Origin: Legionellaceae bacterium
Lineage (GTDB): Bacteria > Pseudomonadota > Gammaproteobacteria > Legionellales > Legionellaceae
Assembly: GCA_947470005.1 (NCBI GenBank)
Contig: CANISA010000011.1
Location: 1 to 14,004, forward strand
DNA: 14,004 nt
Direction of reading: 5' to 3'
Positions 6,973-13,704 of this stretch are shown here, piece by piece (the first letter of the stretch is position 1; each line of letters opens with the position of its first letter). The position numbers and the translations under genes were made by a program. The notes under the pieces were generated by a model. That model made no database searches. It saw nothing but the letters and a program-made list of their open reading frames with translations, and had not been told where the DNA came from.

Positions 6973-8025
6973 TCACTCTGCCTTATCGACGCAGTCAAGA
7001 CGTTCTGCGAGCAGGGCTACTTTTTCGCTCAGTAATTTTAAATTTTTTCGCATGATGGGAATGCGCGTGGTCGCCAGCTCTTGTTCAATGGCCTTATCCT
7101 TCGGTCTCGCGGGATTTCCGAGGTAGATATTGCCCTGTCTTAAGTGTTTTTTCGGGGGGACGCCGGCACGTGCGCCCAGGATAACGCCATCATCGATGCG
7201 GACATGGTCACTCACGCCAACGTTAGCGGCAAAGACCACGTGATTCCCGCTTGTGGTGCTGCCAGCGATGCCGGTGAACGCACAAAGAATATTGTGCTTA
7301 CCCAGTTTTACTGAATGAGCGACTTGCACGAGGTTATCAATCTTGGTGCCTTCGCCAATGACGGTGGCACCAATGGTTGCGCGATCAATGACAGTATTGG
7401 ACCCAATTTCAACGTCATTCTCGATGATAACATGACCCACGTGAGGCACTTTCATGTGTTGACCATCGGCAAGGGTGTACCCAAAGCCGTCGGAGCCAAT
7501 CACCGTTGATGCATGGATACACACACGATCGCCTAAAACGCAGTGATCATAGATGGTCACGTGTGGATGAAGCGTTGTGCCCTGGCCTAGCGTCACTTGG
7601 TGCCCGATATGGACATGGCTTTTGATGACACAATCATCTCCAAGACGACTACCCGAACCAATCACCACGTAGGGTGCGATTGAAACATTTTTCCCAAGGT
7701 CCACATCCGGCGCGATGATCGCTGTGGGGTGAATGCCAAGGTCTGGTTTCTGAGCGGGATAAAAATGGCTGAGTAATTGAATAAACGCTTGGAATGGACT
7801 GGACACTTGGATCAAGGGTTTCATCATGCCATCCAGTGGGGTGGCAACAAGAACCGCTGCAGCGCTTGAGCTCTCTGCACGTTTTAAATTGTCAGCACCT
7901 TCTGCAAAAATAAGCGCATGGGGACAAATATTATCAATGGGAGAGAGCGCTGAAATCATGATGGATCCATCACCAATCACGACGCCTTTCACTAGTTTGG
8001 CAATGTCATTTAACGAGGCATTCAT
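6973..8025 (-). CDS. lpxD: UDP-3-O-(3-hydroxyacyl)glucosamine N-acyltransferase
   Basis: LpxD transfers a 3-hydroxyacyl chain from acyl carrier protein to UDP-3-O-acylglucosamine, the third step of lipid A synthesis, in the cytoplasm. The 350 residues (E. coli 341) show an N-terminal uridine-binding domain (about 1-98), then a left-handed beta-helix of hexapeptide repeats (about 99-285), and a C-terminal helical extension (about 305-350). The catalytic base His237 lies in VQVAHS and the second conserved His274 in VSDHV, matching E. coli His239 and His276. I chose ATG at 8025, with an AGAAGA-type site 6 bases upstream; a TTG at 8031 would add two residues but overlaps that site. The gene sits between a fabF-type gene (69 bases upstream) and polA (3 bases downstream), not in the usual bamA-skp-lpxD-fabZ-lpxA cluster, so it could be a second copy in a genome with another lpxD. 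Confidence 0.95.
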   Translation of the reverse strand: MNASLNDIAKLVKGVVIGDGSIMISALSPIDNICPHALIFAEGADNLKRAESSSAAAVLVATPLDGMMKPLIQVSSPFQAFIQLLSHFYPAQKPDLGIHPTAIIAPDVDLGKNVSIAPYVVIGSGSRLGDDCVIKSHVHIGHQVTLGQGTTLHPHVTIYDHCVLGDRVCIHASTVIGSDGFGYTLADGQHMKVPHVGHVIIENDVEIGSNTVIDRATIGATVIGEGTKIDNLVQVAHSVKLGKHNILCAFTGIAGSTTSGNHVVFAANVGVSDHVRIDDGVILGARAGVPPKKHLRQGNIYLGNPARPKDKAIEQELATTRIPIMRKNLKLLSEKVALLAERLDCVDKAE

Positions 8026-8056
8026 GGACAATCTTCTTTTCTTGCAACATGTGGCG

Positions 8057-8085
8057 ATTATAGCGACATACGCTTAAAGTTGCGA
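8057..8085 (-). promoter_or_regulatory. Possible internal promoter for lpxD-polA
   Basis: On the minus strand a perfect TATAAT (8062-8057) lies in the fabF-lpxD gap. With a 17-base spacer the -35 would be TCGCAA (8085-8080), a poor match. Transcription would start near 8050, about 25 bases before the lpxD ATG. The -10 is strong, the -35 weak. Confidence 0.45.
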
Positions 8086-8094
8086 CGCCTGCGC

Positions 8095-9318
8095 CTAAAA
8101 TCGTCGAAGAACAAGAGCCGCATTTGCTCCGCCAAAAGCAAAATGGTTAGATAGAGCGAGATCAACACGCACAGGCCTTGCTTGATTAGGAATGTAATCT
8201 AAATCACAGAGGGGGTCAGGATGATGCAGATTGATGGTGGGTAACAAGATGTCGTGCTGCAAACTTAACACTGTTGCAATGATTTCCATCGCACCGGCGG
8301 CTCCAATCGCATGACCGGTCATGGCTTTTTGTGCAGTGATAGGAATCTGATGCGCACGATTGCCAAAAACAGCTTTGATTGTCTCGGTTTCTGTGATGTC
8401 ATTCAGGAGCGTGCCTGTTCCATGTGCATTGATGTACTGGATGTCGCTTGTGGTCACGCGTGCATCATCCAGGGCTGTAAAAATGGCGCGTGCTTGCCCG
8501 GCTGAGTGAGGTGCTGTCACGTGGTAAGCATCACAACTGGCGCCAAATCCAATAATTTCCGCATGAATGCTGGCTCCTCTGGCTTGTGCGTGCTCTAAAT
8601 CTTCTAAGATTAAGATCCCTGCGCCATCGGCCATGACCATCCCATCCCGATGGGTATCAAATGGACGACTGGCTTGTTTTGGCGTGTCATTTTGCGTGGA
8701 CATCACACGTAATTTACACCACGCGGCCATGATGGTTTCCCACACGAGTGATTCGGTGCCACCACACAGGGCAACCGTTAGCTTTCCTTGAGAAATTTGT
8801 TGATAGGCATTGCCAATGGCTTCAGCTGAAGAGACGCACGCATTGGATATCGTCGAGTTGGGCCCACCTAAACCAAACGCAATGGCAAGATGGTTTGCAA
8901 CAGAGTTGGGCATGCCACGAATGACGCTAAGGGCAGGAATTTTTCTCCAACTGTCGGTATAAAATGTCTTGTAAGCTGACTCAAGCTCCGGGGTGCCGCC
9001 CAAGCTGGTGCCAATGTAGGTGCCAGCGGCACTTAATTCATGAGGGGTGAGGCCGGCTCGGGTAATCGCATCATGCGCGCAATATAAAGCGTATTGTGCG
9101 ACGCGAGGAAAACGTTTGGGTTTGTTAAATTGAGGTAAATGGTCTAAAGAGAAATCAGTAATTTCTGCCGCAATTTGAGTGGTGTAGGGGGAGGGATCAT
9201 AGGATTGAATGCGTTGAACGCCACAGTGCCCAAGAATTGCATTCTGCCAGAAGGCGTCGGTGCCGTTACCGATGGACGAAGCAATGCCCATGCCCGTGAT
9301 TACAACCCTTTTTTTCAT
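8095..9318 (-). CDS. fabF: Beta-ketoacyl-ACP synthase, FabF (KAS II) type
   Basis: A 407-residue thiolase-fold condensing enzyme that extends acyl chains by decarboxylative condensation with malonyl-ACP. The triad is present: nucleophile Cys161, His299 in NAHGTGT and His336 in MTGH, with the supporting Lys331. The N-terminus VVITGMG and C-terminal SNHFAFGGANAAL are family hallmarks. The nucleophile elbow reads SNACVSSAEAIG, whereas standard FabF has a TAC(T/A)SG motif, so this may be a paralogue with its own chain preference (FabF-like, or a FabB-like function). Start is ATG at 9318 with GGGGA 6 bases upstream. It leads a minus-strand group fabF-lpxD-polA with a consensus-like promoter upstream. 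The usual fabD-fabG-acpP neighbours are absent, so another fabF may exist elsewhere. The family is certain; the symbol is a best guess. Confidence 0.88.
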   Translation of the reverse strand: MKKRVVITGMGIASSIGNGTDAFWQNAILGHCGVQRIQSYDPSPYTTQIAAEITDFSLDHLPQFNKPKRFPRVAQYALYCAHDAITRAGLTPHELSAAGTYIGTSLGGTPELESAYKTFYTDSWRKIPALSVIRGMPNSVANHLAIAFGLGGPNSTISNACVSSAEAIGNAYQQISQGKLTVALCGGTESLVWETIMAAWCKLRVMSTQNDTPKQASRPFDTHRDGMVMADGAGILILEDLEHAQARGASIHAEIIGFGASCDAYHVTAPHSAGQARAIFTALDDARVTTSDIQYINAHGTGTLLNDITETETIKAVFGNRAHQIPITAQKAMTGHAIGAAGAMEIIATVLSLQHDILLPTINLHHPDPLCDLDYIPNQARPVRVDLALSNHFAFGGANAALVLRRF

Positions 9319-9365
9319 GCATTATCCCCACTTGTCGAGCGCATCATCCCTTGCGTTGATAGGGC

Positions 9366-9395
9366 ATACTAAAGGGCAGGTTGAAAATTTGTCAA
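9366..9395 (-). promoter_or_regulatory. Sigma70-type promoter for fabF
   Basis: On the minus strand a perfect TTGACA (9395-9390) is followed, after 18 bases, by TAGTAT (9371-9366), matching four of six -10 positions. Transcription would begin near 9359, leaving a leader of about 40 bases before the ATG at 9318. This is the best promoter on the minus strand of the window. Confidence 0.65.
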
Positions 9396-9404
9396 GTCAA
9401 ATTT
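9385..9404. promoter_or_regulatory. 7-bp inverted repeat spanning the fabF -35 (operator candidate)
   Basis: AAATTTG (9385-9391) and CAAATTT (9398-9404) are exact inverted copies separated by TCAAGT, and the -35 element lies within them. A dimeric repressor bound here would block polymerase. It does not match the FadR or FabR operators as I remember them, so the cognate regulator is unknown. Confidence 0.4.
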
Positions 9405-9410
9405 CGTTCA

Positions 9411-9427
9411 CAGTCGTACATCAGTCG
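9411..9427 (+). repeat. CAGTCG direct repeat upstream of the atp promoter
   Basis: CAGTCG occurs at 9411-9416 and again at 9422-9427, 11 bases apart (about one helical turn), ending 11 bases before the -35 of the atp promoter. The placement fits an activator site, but six bases repeated twice can occur by chance. Confidence 0.25.
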
Positions 9428-9438
9428 CGTATCAGGCA

Positions 9439-9467
9439 TTGCGTCCCTAGATTGATTACTTTATAAT
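9439..9467 (+). promoter_or_regulatory. Promoter of the ATP synthase operon
   Basis: TTGCGT (9439-9444) and a perfect TATAAT (9462-9467) with a 17-base spacer. Transcription would begin near 9474, giving a short leader to the atpI GTG at 9491. No terminator is visible between this point and the right edge, so it probably drives the whole operon. Confidence 0.7.
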
Positions 9468-9490
9468 CCGCGCCAAAAGAAGGGTGGACC

Positions 9491-9865
9491 GTGAAAAATC
9501 AGCAGGGCTTGCAAGGTGCTCGTCGTTTGTTAGGGGGGCAGTTAATCCTTACACTGTTGGCGATGGGTGTTTTTGGTTTGTGGTATGGCTCTGTGGGTGC
9601 TCTTTCGGCTATATTGGGTGGACTGATTTGCGCGGTCCCGAACGCGTGTTTTGCATATGTGCTGTTTCGGGATGCACGATCAAGTGCCTCGAGGCAGATT
9701 ATGCGACGCGTCTACCGTGGCGAAGCCTTGAAGCTTGGTTTGTCGATGGTGTTTTTTACACTGACCTTTTGCTGCATAAACATCATCCCCATGGTGTTTT
9801 TTGTCGTGTACCTGATGGTTCAACTGACGTGTTGGGTTGCCCCATGGGTTTTTGTGACGAGATAA
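9491..9865 (+). CDS. atpI: ATP synthase accessory protein I
   Basis: AtpI is a small inner-membrane protein encoded first in many atp operons and thought to assist c-ring assembly or cation supply; it is not a structural part of the finished enzyme. The 124 residues contain four hydrophobic stretches (about 15-32, 36-60, 79-98 and 100-120) separated by a basic loop with RRVYRGEALKLG near 72-83, typical of the family. The start is GTG at 9491 with a GGGTGG-type site just upstream; no better start is available near the promoter. It ends 13 bases before atpB. An overlapping frame (9484-9882) is a shadow: it lacks any family signature. Position alone makes the call strong, since sequence conservation in AtpI is low. 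Confidence 0.88.
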   Translation: MKNQQGLQGARRLLGGQLILTLLAMGVFGLWYGSVGALSAILGGLICAVPNACFAYVLFRDARSSASRQIMRRVYRGEALKLGLSMVFFTLTFCCINIIPMVFFVVYLMVQLTCWVAPWVFVTR

Positions 9866-9878
9866 ACGAGACGAGAAT

Positions 9879-10715
9879 GTGACTGAAATGATATCAAGTA
9901 CGGAATACATCAAACATCATCTAACGTACCTGACGTACAACGTAAAAACCATGTCGCTGGGATCTGACGGGGGGTTTTGGACGTTAAACCTCGATACGTT
10001 GTTTTTTTCCATTGTGTTGGGTTCGTTGGCCTTGGCGTTTCTTTATATGTGCGCGCGCAGGGTATCTACCGGCGTTCCTGGAAAACTACAAAATGTAGCA
10101 GAAATACTGCTTAGCTTTGCTAATGATCAAGTGACCGATTGTTTTCACGGTCGAAACCGACTGATTGGCCCGCTTGCATTGACGATTTTCATTTGGGTTT
10201 TTCTCATGAATTTCATGGACATTCTTCCCGTGGATGTGTTACCTGTGATTGGCTCATGGATGGGCATCCATCACTTAAAAGTAGTGCCGACCAATGATTT
10301 GAATTTAACATTAGGCCTCGCATTGTCTGTGTTCGTCTTGATCATCTTTTACAGCGTGAAAGTGAAAGGCACGAAAGCCTTTGTGCGGGAATTCACGCAT
10401 CATCCGTTTGATCACCCGGTGTTTATCCCATTTAATTTACTTTTAGAGTTAATTGGTTTGATTGCTAAGCCTATTTCGCTCGCACTTCGGCTTTTTGGCA
10501 ATCTATATGCTGGCGAATTGATTTTTATTTTGATAGCCTTGTTCACTTTGGATGTAAAAAATGCTTCTATAGTGAGCACTGCCACGCTAGGCTTTACACA
10601 ATTTCTGTTGGCCTTGGGTTGGTCCATTTTTCATATCCTGGTGATCACGTTACAAGCCTTTATATTCATGGTGTTAACCATTGTTTATTTAAGCCGAGCA
10701 CACGAGGAACACTAA
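9879..10715 (+). CDS. atpB: F1Fo ATP synthase subunit a
   Basis: Subunit a forms the two proton half-channels against the c-ring in the inner membrane. The essential Arg204 lies in LALRLFGNLYAGE, with Asn208 and Glu213, and the last helix carries His252 and Gln259 (E. coli Arg210, Asn214, Glu219, His245, Gln252). The N-terminal part with HHL, the segment ALTIFIWVFLMNFMDILP at 100-117, and the C-terminus IVYLSRAHEEH are also conserved. The length is 278 against 271 in E. coli; the interval between Glu213 and His252 is 39 residues, not 26, so it contains a 13-residue enlargement near residues 219-250. The start is taken as GTG at 9879; ATG at 9888 (three codons in) is an alternative, and neither has a strong binding site. 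It follows atpI by 13 bases and precedes atpE by 39. Confidence 0.96.
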   Translation: MTEMISSTEYIKHHLTYLTYNVKTMSLGSDGGFWTLNLDTLFFSIVLGSLALAFLYMCARRVSTGVPGKLQNVAEILLSFANDQVTDCFHGRNRLIGPLALTIFIWVFLMNFMDILPVDVLPVIGSWMGIHHLKVVPTNDLNLTLGLALSVFVLIIFYSVKVKGTKAFVREFTHHPFDHPVFIPFNLLLELIGLIAKPISLALRLFGNLYAGELIFILIALFTLDVKNASIVSTATLGFTQFLLALGWSIFHILVITLQAFIFMVLTIVYLSRAHEEH

Positions 10716-10754
10716 TTTTAAAACGGTTACATATTTTTATTAAAGGGGAAAGTT
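10716..10754 (+). promoter_or_regulatory. AU-rich atpE translation initiation region
   Basis: The 39 bases before atpE are A/T-rich and end with a strong purine-rich binding site AGGGGAAAG just before the ATG. E. coli atpE has a similar unstructured, enhancing leader that raises c-subunit synthesis, needed because the ring holds about ten copies. Similar function here is inferred from composition and position only. Confidence 0.4.
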
Positions 10755-11030
10755 ATGGCAGATGTAAGTTTAATCGCACAAGTTCAGGGGATGACGGTTA
10801 TTGCCGTTGCGTTATTGATTGGACTGGGTGCACTGGGTACCGCAATCGGTTTTGGACTGTTGGGTGGTAAATTTCTTGAGGGCGCGGCGCGTCAACCTGA
10901 AATGGTTCCTATGTTGCAAGTGAAAATGTTCATTGTCGCCGGTCTGTTGGATGCGGTAACCATGATTGGGGTCGGTATTGCGTTGTTCTTTACGTTTGCA
11001 AACCCGTTTCTCAATGGCTTGGGTTCTTAA
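10755..11030 (+). CDS. atpE: F1Fo ATP synthase subunit c
   Basis: A 91-residue hairpin protein of two transmembrane helices (about 13-39 and 55-82), forming the proton-driven ring. The ion-binding carboxylate is Asp66 in GLLDAV, matching E. coli Asp61, and the polar loop carries ARQPE with Arg46, Gln47 and Pro48, which contacts the F1 rotor. The residue pattern around Asp66 (Leu, Asp, Ala, no Gln/Ser/Thr sodium-ligand set) points to proton coupling. It is longer than E. coli's 79 residues, with extension at both ends (C-terminal ANPFLNGLGS). The position equivalent to E. coli Pro64 is Thr69. A strong binding site precedes the ATG, and a GC-rich hairpin follows the stop by 13 bases. Confidence 0.97.
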   Translation: MADVSLIAQVQGMTVIAVALLIGLGALGTAIGFGLLGGKFLEGAARQPEMVPMLQVKMFIVAGLLDAVTMIGVGIALFFTFANPFLNGLGS

Positions 11031-11042
11031 TAACACCCAGCG

Positions 11043-11059
11043 AGGGCGCCTGGCGCCCT
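11043..11059 (+). other. Intercistronic GC-rich hairpin between atpE and atpF
   Basis: AGGGCGCC (11043-11050) and GGCGCCCT (11052-11059) are exact inverted copies around a single T; in RNA the inner pairs must open, giving a 6-bp stem with a 5-base loop. It is not followed by a T run, so it is unlikely to be a full terminator. It could protect the 3' end of an atpI-B-E message or mark a processing point, making more c than b subunit. Confidence 0.6.
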
Positions 11060-11069
11060 TGATTGTTAC

Positions 11070-11073
11070 GGAG
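11070..11073 (+). promoter_or_regulatory. Ribosome binding site that decides the atpF start
   Basis: GGAG lies 2 bases before ATG 11076 and 8 bases before GTG 11082. The spacing favours the GTG. It is placed immediately after the atpE-atpF hairpin (11 bases from it), so folding could affect its access. Confidence 0.5.
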
Positions 11074-11081
11074 AAATGACT

Positions 11082-11552
11082 GTGGGAATCAATCTAACAC
11101 TGGTTATTCAAATGCTCGTTTTTGGGGTATTTGTCTGGTTTACTATGACCTTTGTCTGGCCTCCGCTCATGAAAGCGTTGGAAGAGCGGCAAGATAAAAT
11201 TGCAGATGGCTTGGCTGCCGCTGAGCGTGGGCGACGCGAGCTTGAATTGGCTCAGCATCGTGCAAAAGATGAACTGAAGCAAGCGAAGGTTGATGCATCC
11301 GATATCATTGAGAAGGCACACCGACGAGCGGCTCAACTCATCGACGAAGCGAAGGATGATGCACGTACGGAAGTTCAGCGAGCAGGGCGAATTGCAGCAG
11401 AGCAACTGACACAAGAAGTTAACCATGCTAAAGAAGCGTTGCGTAAGCAAGTGGCGGTATTGGCCGTGGCGTGTGCTGAAAAAATCTTAAAACATGAAGT
11501 GAATGAACGGGAAAGTCACCTGTTGATGGACCACTTGATAGAAGAGATTTAA
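11082..11552 (+). CDS. atpF: F1Fo ATP synthase subunit b
   Basis: Subunit b is the peripheral stalk that holds F1 to the a subunit as a dimer. One N-terminal transmembrane helix (about 5-25, ending at VWPP) is followed by a long charged helix with regular heptad character (about 30-120) that forms the right-handed coiled coil; the C-terminal part contains LRKQVAVLAVACAEKIL, conserved in the delta-binding end. I chose GTG at 11082 as the start because GGAG (11070-11073) then has an 8-base spacing and the 156-residue protein begins like other gammaproteobacterial b subunits (Met-x-Ile-Asn-Leu-Thr). ATG at 11076 is an alternative, adding two residues but with only 2 bases to GGAG. atpH begins 1 base after the stop. 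Confidence 0.94.
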   Translation: MGINLTLVIQMLVFGVFVWFTMTFVWPPLMKALEERQDKIADGLAAAERGRRELELAQHRAKDELKQAKVDASDIIEKAHRRAAQLIDEAKDDARTEVQRAGRIAAEQLTQEVNHAKEALRKQVAVLAVACAEKILKHEVNERESHLLMDHLIEEI

Positions 11553-11553
11553 T

Positions 11554-12102
11554 ATGGCAAACCAGTTAAGCATCGCGAGACCTTATGCGAAAGCTCTTTT
11601 CCAACACGCCGTTGCCGGTAAACAACTGGCGGCGTGGTCGATGTGGTTGCAAGCATTAGGGCAACTGATGGAAAATCCAGCGCTTCATGTCTTGTTAAGA
11701 AATCCAGCGGTTTCCCGTGACCAGCAGGCCGAGGTCGTGATAGCCATTGCGCATGACCTTGCGTGTGAGCCCATGGTGCCTGCACTGGATAACCTGATTC
11801 GGCTGCTTGCTGCGAACAAACGATTGTATGCACTGCCGGCGATTGCGACTCAGTTTGATGCCCTTCGTGCGGAACAAGAGAAAACATTGACCGTGTGTGT
11901 GTGTAGTTTTTCTCCCTTGACGACCCTGCAAGAGCAGCGATTGGTTGACTCACTGAGTCAGCGTTTGCAGCGCCAGGTGACCCTTCAACAAACGGTTGAT
12001 CCGTCGCTTTTGGGGGGTGCTGTGATTCGTGCGAATGATTTAGTCATCGACGGCTCGGTGCGAGGTCAACTAATAAAACTTGGCGCCGATTTGGCCGCGT
12101 AA
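11554..12102 (+). CDS. atpH: F1Fo ATP synthase subunit delta
   Basis: Delta caps F1 and links alpha subunits to the b dimer. The 182-residue protein (E. coli 177) begins with the characteristic SIARPYAKALF motif of the N-terminal helical domain (about 1-105) and ends with LLGGAVIRANDLVIDGSVRGQL (about 152-173) of the C-terminal domain, matching the family signature region. The ATG at 11554 follows the atpF TAA by one base and its binding site, GAAGAG, lies in the end of atpF, so translation is probably coupled. A (GT)6 run at 11893-11904 encodes TVCVCS in the middle of the protein; two nearby Cys residues here (115 and 117) look unusual for delta. Confidence 0.95.
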   Translation: MANQLSIARPYAKALFQHAVAGKQLAAWSMWLQALGQLMENPALHVLLRNPAVSRDQQAEVVIAIAHDLACEPMVPALDNLIRLLAANKRLYALPAIATQFDALRAEQEKTLTVCVCSFSPLTTLQEQRLVDSLSQRLQRQVTLQQTVDPSLLGGAVIRANDLVIDGSVRGQLIKLGADLAA

Positions 12103-12119
12103 TTGAGAGGATAGTTTCC

Positions 12120-13673
12120 ATGTCACAATCCATAGCATTAAATCCATCTGAAATCAGCGAGCTCATCAGGCAAAAAATTGAGCAATTTAAAGTGGTCTCT
12201 GATGCCCGTAACGAAGGGACCATCGTCAGTTTAAAAGATGGCATTGCCTCGTTACAAGGCCTCGAAGAAGCGATGCAAGGTGAGATGATCGAATTTGCCG
12301 GTGGCGTATATGGACTGGCGCTCAACTTGGAGCGTGATGCCGTTGCCGTGGTTATTCTGGGTGAAGCAACCAGTTTGTCCGAAGGGCAAAAAGGCAAGTG
12401 TACCGGGCGTATCTTAGAAGTGCCGGTTGGCCGCGGACTGCTGGGTCGGGTCGTGGATGCGTTGGGTAACCCCATTGATGGCAAAGGCCCTATTGAGGCA
12501 GACGGATTATCACCTATCGAGAAAGTGGCCCCTGGAGTTATTGAACGAAAATCGGTTGACCAGCCTGTTCAAACAGGCTTAAAGGCGATCGATGCCATGA
12601 TTCCTGTTGGGCGCGGTCAACGCGAGCTCATCATTGGCGATCGGCAAACGGGTAAAACAGCTATTGCAATTGATGCCATTATTAATCAAAAAGGCACGGG
12701 CGTAAAATGCGTGTACGTTGCTATTGGTCAAAAAGCATCGTCAGTTGCCGCCATTGTGCGTAAATTAGAAGAGCACGATTCGCTGGCTCACACGATCGTG
12801 GTCGTGGCCAGTGCGGCAGATTCTGCGGCGTTACAATTTATCGCCCCTTATTCGGGTTGTTCCATGGGTGAATATTTCATGGAACGTGGTGAAGATGCGC
12901 TGATTGTTTATGATGATTTAACCAAACAGGCGTGGGCTTATCGTCAAATTTCATTGTTACTACGTCGTCCTCCGGGTCGAGAAGCGTACCCTGGCGATAT
13001 TTTCTACCTGCATTCCCGGCTATTGGAGCGTGCAGCGCGTATCAGTGCCGCGCACGTGGAAAAATTAACGAATGGTGCTGTGATAGGTCAAACGGGTTCA
13101 TTAACGGCGTTGCCCATCATCGAAACACAAGCAGGCGATGTGTCTGCGTTTGTTCCAACGAACGTGATTTCAATCACCGATGGCCAGATTTTCTTGGATG
13201 TGGATTTGTTTAACTCCGGCGTGAGACCAGCGATTAATTCTGGACTCTCCGTTTCGCGAGTTGGTGGTGCGGCTCAAACGAAAATAATGAAAAAATTAGG
13301 CGGTGGAACGCGGTTGGCTTTAGCTCAATTTCGTGAGCTTGAAGCATTTTCGCAGTTTGCATCGGACCTGGATGATATTACGCGCAAGCAGCTTGAGCGC
13401 GGTCAACGCATCACTGAATTAATGAAGCAAAAACAATACGCACCTTTTTCAGTAGCGGATATGGCGGTTTCTTTGTTTATTGTCGAAAAAGGGTATTTGG
13501 ATGATGTCCCTGTGGCCGAAGTCAGTTCGTTTGAATCGGCATTAAGAGGGGTGATGCACGGATCGCATGCGGCATTGCTTAAGAAAATCAATGAAACAGG
13601 CGCTTACGATGACGCGATTGAAGCCCAATTGAAAGCAGCTGTTGATGATTTCAAGCGGACGGGAAGCTGGTAA
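12120..13673 (+). CDS. atpA: F1Fo ATP synthase subunit alpha
   Basis: Alpha forms the non-catalytic nucleotide sites of the F1 hexamer and supplies the arginine finger. The 517-residue protein (E. coli 513) shows an N-terminal beta-barrel (about 25-95), the P-loop GDRQTGKT at 173-180 with Lys179, the Walker B region ALIVYDD near 260-266, the signature GREAYPGD near 286-293, and SVSRVGGAAQTK at 377-388 containing Arg380 (equivalent to E. coli Arg376). The C-terminal helices end in FKRTGSW, as in relatives ending in SW. AGAGGA precedes the ATG by 8 bases. atpH ends 17 bases upstream and atpG begins 31 bases downstream. Confidence 0.98.
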   Translation: MSQSIALNPSEISELIRQKIEQFKVVSDARNEGTIVSLKDGIASLQGLEEAMQGEMIEFAGGVYGLALNLERDAVAVVILGEATSLSEGQKGKCTGRILEVPVGRGLLGRVVDALGNPIDGKGPIEADGLSPIEKVAPGVIERKSVDQPVQTGLKAIDAMIPVGRGQRELIIGDRQTGKTAIAIDAIINQKGTGVKCVYVAIGQKASSVAAIVRKLEEHDSLAHTIVVVASAADSAALQFIAPYSGCSMGEYFMERGEDALIVYDDLTKQAWAYRQISLLLRRPPGREAYPGDIFYLHSRLLERAARISAAHVEKLTNGAVIGQTGSLTALPIIETQAGDVSAFVPTNVISITDGQIFLDVDLFNSGVRPAINSGLSVSRVGGAAQTKIMKKLGGGTRLALAQFRELEAFSQFASDLDDITRKQLERGQRITELMKQKQYAPFSVADMAVSLFIVEKGYLDDVPVAEVSSFESALRGVMHGSHAALLKKINETGAYDDAIEAQLKAAVDDFKRTGSW

Positions 13674-13704
13674 TCCATTCATTTTAGATAGGTGAAGCAA
13701 GACG

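Noticed and set aside
9484..9882. A 132-residue open frame overlapping atpI
   Set aside because: It overlaps the atpI frame almost entirely, has no family signature, and is the product of Gly/Cys/Trp-rich shadow coding. The AtpI frame has membrane segments and the right operon position.
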